Positions 4,766 through 8,312 of a stretch of DNA of 8,312 bases are shown here, piece after piece. Every line of letters begins with the position of its first letter. Within the stretch, counting starts at the first letter, position 1. The translations under genes and the position numbers were made by a program. The stretch is from contig DATELN010000172.1 in NCBI GenBank assembly GCA_035276605.1, positions 1 through 8,312 on the forward strand, written 5' to 3'. Origin of the DNA: GCA-003244245 sp035276605 (GTDB lineage: Bacteria; Actinomycetota; Actinomycetes; Mycobacteriales; Pseudonocardiaceae). The notes below the pieces were generated by a model. That model did not search any database. It was not told where the DNA came from and saw only the letters and a list, made by a program, of their open reading frames with translations.

Positions 4766-5599
4766 GTGCCAGTTCGGTCGCGCCGGTCGTTCGCCGCGGA
4801 AAGCCACCTCGCGCTGGTCCGGCGAGCTCGGCGAATGGACCGGGTGCTGGCCATCGCCTATCCGGGCGCGCACTGCGAGTTGGATTTCAATACCCCACTG
4901 CAGTTGGCCGTGGCCACCGTCCTGTCCGCGCAGACTACCGACAAGCGGGTCAACGAGACCACGCCGGCGCTGTTCGGCCGGTATCGCACCGCAGCCGACT
5001 ACGCCGCAGCGGATCGGGATGAGCTGGAGGCGCTGATCCGGCCCACCGGGTTCTACCGGAACAAGGCTGCCGCGCTGATGGGCCTAGGGGCGGCACTGGT
5101 CGAGCGCTTCGACGGCGAGCTGCCGGGCCGGCTCAGTGACCTGGTCACCCTTCCAGGAATCGGACGCAAGACCGCCAACGTCATCTTGGGCAACGCCTTC
5201 GACGTGCCTGGTATCACGGTGGACACTCACTTCGGGCGGCTGGTGCGCCGGTGGGGATGGACCGCCCATGAGGATCCGGTGAAGGTCGAGGAGGCGGTTG
5301 GTCAGCTCATCCCGAAACGGGACTGGACGATGCTGTCTCACCGGGTGATCTTTCACGGGCGCCGGGTGTGCCACTCCCGCCGTCCCGCCTGCGGGGTGTG
5401 CCCGGTGGCGGCCGACTGCCCGTCCTACGGCACCGGGCCCACCGAGCCCGAGGTGGCGGCGGCGCTGCTGCGCGGACCGGAGACGCCCCATCTGCTGGCG
5501 ATGGCCGGGTTGCCGATCGATGCAGATTCCACACCGCCTGGCGTGGTCGCCGCCGCCCCCGCGGCGAACACCGCCACCGGCCCCGAGGCGATCCCGTGA
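4766..5599 (+). CDS. nth: Endonuclease III, DNA glycosylase/AP lyase
   Basis: The 277-residue protein is an Nth-family base excision repair enzyme. It removes oxidised pyrimidines from DNA and cleaves the resulting abasic site by beta-elimination. The helix-hairpin-helix LPGIGRKTANVILGNAF (129-145) contains the catalytic lysine K135. VDTHFGRLVRR supplies the catalytic aspartate D153. The [4Fe-4S] ligands are C202, C209, C212 and C218 in the canonical C-x6-C-x2-C-x5-C spacing. LSAQTTDKRVN (53-63) is the usual N-terminal signature. The GTG at 4766 gives an N-terminus that aligns with M. tuberculosis Nth and lies six bases after a -10 hexamer. The last 28 or so residues (about 250-277, rich in Ala and Pro) extend beyond the M. 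tuberculosis protein as I recall it and look disordered. The stop overlaps the next start as GTGA, making nth the first gene of a four-gene operon. Confidence 0.97.
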   Translation: MPVRSRRSFAAESHLALVRRARRMDRVLAIAYPGAHCELDFNTPLQLAVATVLSAQTTDKRVNETTPALFGRYRTAADYAAADRDELEALIRPTGFYRNKAAALMGLGAALVERFDGELPGRLSDLVTLPGIGRKTANVILGNAFDVPGITVDTHFGRLVRRWGWTAHEDPVKVEEAVGQLIPKRDWTMLSHRVIFHGRRVCHSRRPACGVCPVAADCPSYGTGPTEPEVAAALLRGPETPHLLAMAGLPIDADSTPPGVVAAAPAANTATGPEAIP

Positions 5600-6267
5600 A
5601 ACCCGCGCTGCGATGGGCGCTGGTGACGGCTCTGTTGGTGGGTGCGCTGGTGGTGGCGTTGTGGCCACAGGTAAGTCCGCTGTCGGCGCCATCGTCAAAA
5701 ACCCCGTCGGCCACCTCGTCAACAAGCCGAGCCGCCCCCAGCGCGCCCCATACCAATCAGCGCAGCATCGATCAGTTGCGGGCCCGGGCGGCACTCCAAC
5801 CCTGCCCGTCCCCATCCGGCGACGCCAGCGGCAGCGGACCGCTGTCCGGGCTAGTGTTGCCGTGCCTTGGTCAGCCGACAACGGTGAACCTGACAGCGGC
5901 GTTGGCCGGCCGGCCGGCGTTGCTCAACCTGTGGGGACCGTTGTGCCAACCATGCGTCCAGGAACTGCCCGCGCTGGCGGCTTACACCACCGAGCCGGAC
6001 GCGGTGCCGGTGCTCGGCGTCGAGGTCCAACAGCTACCTGAGGCGGCGCTGGAGGAGTTGGCTGCGCTCAACGTGCACTATCCCTCGGTAAGCGATCCTG
6101 AGGGTAGGCTGCGGGCGGCGCTGCACGCCCCGCCCGTCATCCCGCTGACCTACCTGGTCACCGTGGACGGCACGGTCCACCAGGTCAATCCTCCCGAGGT
6201 GATGCGCAGTGCGGAGCAGGTACGGGCGGTGGTTGCGCGCTACTTAGGTCCCGGAGCGAGCGGATGA
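5596..6267 (+). CDS. Membrane-anchored thioredoxin-like protein (Rv3673c-like)
   Basis: The 223-residue protein has an N-terminal anchor (WALVTALLVGALVVALW, residues 7-23), a Ser/Pro/Ala-rich linker (about 27-57) and a TlpA/ResA-like thioredoxin fold outside the membrane. The redox pair is C117-Q-P-C120 in LWGPLCQPCVQELP; leucine replaces the usual tryptophan before the first cysteine. The cis-proline site is P183 in VIPLTYLV. Two further cysteines, C70 and C90, lie before the fold and could form a second disulfide. Proteins of this type reduce, form or relay disulfides in the cell envelope; the direction here is unknown. The frame stays open upstream inside nth, but GTG 5596 is preferred. 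It overlaps the nth stop, has GAGG seven bases upstream (5585-5588), and starts just before the anchor. The stop overlaps the Nudix gene start as ATGA. Confidence 0.88.
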   Translation: MKPALRWALVTALLVGALVVALWPQVSPLSAPSSKTPSATSSTSRAAPSAPHTNQRSIDQLRARAALQPCPSPSGDASGSGPLSGLVLPCLGQPTTVNLTAALAGRPALLNLWGPLCQPCVQELPALAAYTTEPDAVPVLGVEVQQLPEAALEELAALNVHYPSVSDPEGRLRAALHAPPVIPLTYLVTVDGTVHQVNPPEVMRSAEQVRAVVARYLGPGASG

Positions 6268-6983
6268 CTGGGCCATCGGCATCCAACTCGCTGCTGGCTG
6301 GACCGCTGGTCGATCCTGCCTCGCTGCCGGGCTGGTTAGCCACGCTAGTCCGCCGCACCGCCGGGCTGGTGTCAAGCGACCTCGGCGGCGTTTCGGTGCC
6401 CCCGGCAGCCGGGCGGCGAGCTGCTGTGCTGGTGCTGTTCGCGTCGGATCCGTACACCGGCGAACCAGACGTGCTGCTGCAGCGGCGCTCGCTCGGCGTG
6501 TCCGCGCACCCGGGCCAGGTCTGCTTTCCCGGCGGAGCGGTCGACGATGCTGACGACGGCCCGGTCGCGACGGCACTGCGTGAGGCGGGCGAGGAGGTCG
6601 GGGTACGCGCCGACGACGTGCTGCCCGTGGCGGTGCTGCCGCAGCTGTACCTGCCGCCGTCTGACTTTCTCGTCACGCCAGTGCTGGGATATTGGCAGCG
6701 GCCCGGACCGGTGGCCCCGGTGGACTACCGGGAGACCGTCGCGGTCGCCCGGGTGCTGTTGCGGGTGCTCGCGGAGCCAGCCAACCGGCTGATCGTGCGC
6801 GGTCCCAGTGGGTACCCGTACCCGGCGTTCGTGCTTCCTGGAATGCTGGTCTGGGGGTTCACCGGCGGGTTGCTGGCTGCGCTGCTGACGATGGGCGGCT
6901 GGGCACGGCCCTGGGAGCCGGCGGCTGAGCACGACCTGGAAGCTGCGTGGCGGCTGGCCGAGCGGACCGAGGTGATCCGGTGA
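6264..6983 (+). CDS. CoA-type Nudix hydrolase (Rv3672c-like)
   Basis: The 239-residue protein carries the coenzyme A subfamily signature LLQRRSLGVSAHPGQVCFPGG (71-91). The Nudix box follows with the metal-binding core REAGEEVGV (106-114). Aspartates replace the first glutamate region of the box, as is usual in this subfamily. NuCoA proteins hydrolyse CoA or acyl-CoA to 3',5'-ADP and 4'-phosphopantetheine in the cytosol, but activity on other nucleotide diphosphates cannot be excluded. A hydrophobic stretch near the C-terminus (VLPGMLVWGFTGGLLAALL) is usual for this family and is not clearly a membrane segment. ATG 6264 overlaps the preceding stop and has GGAG seven bases upstream (6253-6256). 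The stop overlaps the marP GTG. The role within the operon is unclear; it may be housekeeping coupled to a stress response. Confidence 0.9.
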   Translation: MTGPSASNSLLAGPLVDPASLPGWLATLVRRTAGLVSSDLGGVSVPPAAGRRAAVLVLFASDPYTGEPDVLLQRRSLGVSAHPGQVCFPGGAVDDADDGPVATALREAGEEVGVRADDVLPVAVLPQLYLPPSDFLVTPVLGYWQRPGPVAPVDYRETVAVARVLLRVLAEPANRLIVRGPSGYPYPAFVLPGMLVWGFTGGLLAALLTMGGWARPWEPAAEHDLEAAWRLAERTEVIR

Positions 6984-8164
6984 ACTGGGTGGACGTGCTG
7001 GTGCTGGTGCTGGCCTTGCTGGCCGGAATCTCCGGTGCCCGGCAGGGCATGGTCGCCGCCGCGGCGTCGTTCATCGGCGTGCTGGCCGGCGCCGTGATCG
7101 GAGTGCGGATCGCGCCGTCGCTGATCGCCAGCTACGAGAGCCCGGAGGTCCGGGTTGCGCTGGGAGTGTCGATTGTCATCGTGCTCGTGGCGTTGGGTGA
7201 GACGCTGGGTGTCTTGCTCGGGCGCGCAGTGCAGCGTCGGATCGACGGCGAGGCGGTGCGCCAGGTGGACACTTTCCTCGGCGCCGTGGTGCAGGGCATC
7301 GCAGCGTTGGTGGTGGCCTGGCTGGTCGCCTTGCCACTGACCAAATCGTCTGCCTACACCGGGCTGACCGGAGCAGTGCGGGACTCGTCGGTACTGCGGG
7401 TCGTCGACACGATGATGCCCAACGTGCTGCGTCAGCTGCCTTCCGAGCTGACCAGGTTGCTGGATGTCTCCGGGTTCCCCGATGTGCTCGCCCCGTTCTC
7501 CCCGACACCGATCACCGATGTCGGGCCGGCGGACCCGGTGCTGCTCAACTCACCCGTGGTGCGCCAAGCCCGGTCCAGTGTCTTGAAGGTGCGTGGCCGG
7601 GCCAGGTCTTGCTCGAGGGCACTCGAGGGCACCGCCTTTGTCATCGCCCCGCAGCGGGTGATCACCAATGCGCACGTGGTCGCCGGCACGGACCGGGTGC
7701 AAGTCGAGACCGCGGATGGCACGCTGGACGCCACGGTGGTCACCTACGACCCGGAGACTGACGTCGCAATCCTCAGGGTGCCCGGCCTGCGAGCGCCGGT
7801 GCTTACGCTGGCGGATAAACCGGCGATATCCGGCTTGAGCGGGCTTGTGCTCGGCTACCCGCTCGATGGCCCGTACACGGCCTCGGCTGCCCGGGTGCGC
7901 GACCGCATCCATCTGCGCGGCCCAGACATCTACAACGCCACGACCGTGGTCCGCAACGTCTACACCGTGCGCGCGGTAGTGCGTAGCGGCAACTCAGGTG
8001 GTCCGTTGCTCGACGGGTCCGGCCACGTACTCGGTCTGGTGTTCGGCGCCGCCGTGGACAACGACGAGACCGGGTTCGTGCTCACCGACGACGAGATCGC
8101 CGACGATGTGGCAACCGCATCAACCCGTAACGTCGAAGTCTCCACCGGCGCCTGCGCCTCCTGA
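6980..8164 (+). CDS. marP: Periplasmic serine protease MarP (Rv3671c-like)
   Basis: The 394-residue protein has a CvpA-like N-terminus with about four transmembrane helices (roughly 4-19, 28-48, 60-82 and 98-120), a linker, and a chymotrypsin-fold protease domain from about 185. The catalytic triad is H232 (TNAHVVAG), D261 (DPETDVAIL) and S339 (SGNSGGPL). C211 and C392 correspond to the disulfide that stabilises M. tuberculosis MarP, and the C-terminal TGAC is conserved. Known role of the family: MarP is required for acid resistance and activates the peptidoglycan hydrolase RipA by cleavage. The residue before the serine is Asn (GNSGG) instead of the more common Asp (GDSGG). The longer frame from 6947 is rejected because GTG 6980 overlaps the Nudix stop, has GAGG seven bases upstream (6969-6972), and aligns with the known N-terminus. 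It is the last gene of the operon. Confidence 0.96.
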   Translation: MNWVDVLVLVLALLAGISGARQGMVAAAASFIGVLAGAVIGVRIAPSLIASYESPEVRVALGVSIVIVLVALGETLGVLLGRAVQRRIDGEAVRQVDTFLGAVVQGIAALVVAWLVALPLTKSSAYTGLTGAVRDSSVLRVVDTMMPNVLRQLPSELTRLLDVSGFPDVLAPFSPTPITDVGPADPVLLNSPVVRQARSSVLKVRGRARSCSRALEGTAFVIAPQRVITNAHVVAGTDRVQVETADGTLDATVVTYDPETDVAILRVPGLRAPVLTLADKPAISGLSGLVLGYPLDGPYTASAARVRDRIHLRGPDIYNATTVVRNVYTVRAVVRSGNSGGPLLDGSGHVLGLVFGAAVDNDETGFVLTDDEIADDVATASTRNVEVSTGACAS

Positions 8165-8312
8165 CCCACACCGGCCCCATGAACGGCAGTCTGGATGCAG
8201 ACTGCCCTTTTCAGGCCCGCTAAAAGGGCAGTCTGCATCCAGACTGCGGCCGGCGACGTTTCCCGGATAGATGGTGCGGGAATAGGGCGACATCCGGATT
8301 AGGGGGTGTGGC
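8165..8312. other. Region downstream of marP, no gene seen
   Basis: After the inverted repeat at 8186-8247, the last 65 bases show no convincing coding frame or RNA gene. A gene on either strand could begin beyond the window. Confidence 0.5.
8186..8247. terminator. Perfect 26-bp inverted repeat after marP, likely terminator
   Basis: Arms 8186-8211 and 8222-8247 are perfectly complementary around a 10-base loop, 21 bases after the marP stop. The inner end of the stem is CCCTTTT/AAAAGGG. No T tract follows, so it would be an I-shaped terminator, possibly active both ways. Each arm is itself palindromic: GCAGTCT and AGACTGC flank a 6-base centre at 8186-8205 and at 8228-8247. The DNA or RNA could therefore fold as one long hairpin or two small ones. 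A small mobile repeat is an alternative. Confidence 0.65.

Noticed and set aside
5368..5595. Upstream extension of the thioredoxin-like gene within nth
   Set aside because: The residues are a frame-shifted reading of nth. GTG 5596 has a ribosome binding site, overlaps the nth stop and precedes the membrane anchor.
5084..5881. 265-codon minus-strand open frame across nth and the thioredoxin-like gene
   Set aside because: It is low-complexity, rich in Arg, Gly and Pro, has no motifs, and is antisense to two well-supported genes.
6947..6979. Earlier ATG start for marP
   Set aside because: It would place 11 residues read from the Nudix gene end before the first helix. GTG 6980 fits the GTGA overlap, GAGG spacing and known protein length.

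Overview
This 8.3 kb window looks like chromosomal DNA of a mycobacterium or a very close relative in the Mycobacteriales. It is uniformly GC-rich, and its gene order follows the Mycobacterium tuberculosis block Rv3671c to Rv3680, read here in reverse. Several proteins closely resemble the M. tuberculosis ones as I remember them: Crp, the 51-residue DUF4177 protein, Nth and MarP. Sequence differences and gene content suggest it is not M. tuberculosis itself. I cannot name a species.

Layout. (1) 2-550, plus strand: 3' end of a phthalate-dioxygenase-reductase / VanB-type oxidoreductase with a C-terminal [2Fe-2S] domain. It converges with the next operon across a 5-base gap. (2) 556-2756, minus strand: two overlapping Get3/ArsA-like ATPase genes (bagA then bagB in transcription order). 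(3) 2683-2811: a divergent promoter region packed with three long inverted repeats. (4) 2806-3410, plus strand: a DUF4177 small protein gene overlapping a RidA-family gene. (5) 3411-3627: a 217-base gap where M. tuberculosis carries the hydrolase Rv3677c. (6) 3628-4622, minus strand: crp, preceded by a small membrane protein gene (Rv3675-like). (7) 4623-4765: divergent intergenic region with a 23-base tandem duplication and a leaderless-type promoter for nth. (8) 4766-8164, plus strand: four genes joined by 4-base start/stop overlaps: nth, a membrane-anchored thioredoxin-like protein, a CoA-type Nudix hydrolase and the serine protease MarP. (9) 8165-8312: a perfect 26-bp inverted repeat with nested palindromes, then unassigned sequence.

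How the genes fit together. The bagAB pair encodes paralogous P-loop ATPases that probably work as a complex. crp encodes a global cAMP-responsive regulator. The nth-to-marP operon combines DNA repair, envelope thiol chemistry, nucleotide clean-up and acid resistance. All core genes belong to known families and I saw no clearly new enzymatic system. The most unusual material is non-coding: the palindrome cluster at 2683-2811, the nested repeat after marP, and a 12-base motif shared by the two ends of the nth-marP operon. Two synteny differences from M. tuberculosis, namely no Rv3677c and a reductase in the place of whiB4, mark likely rearrangement points.
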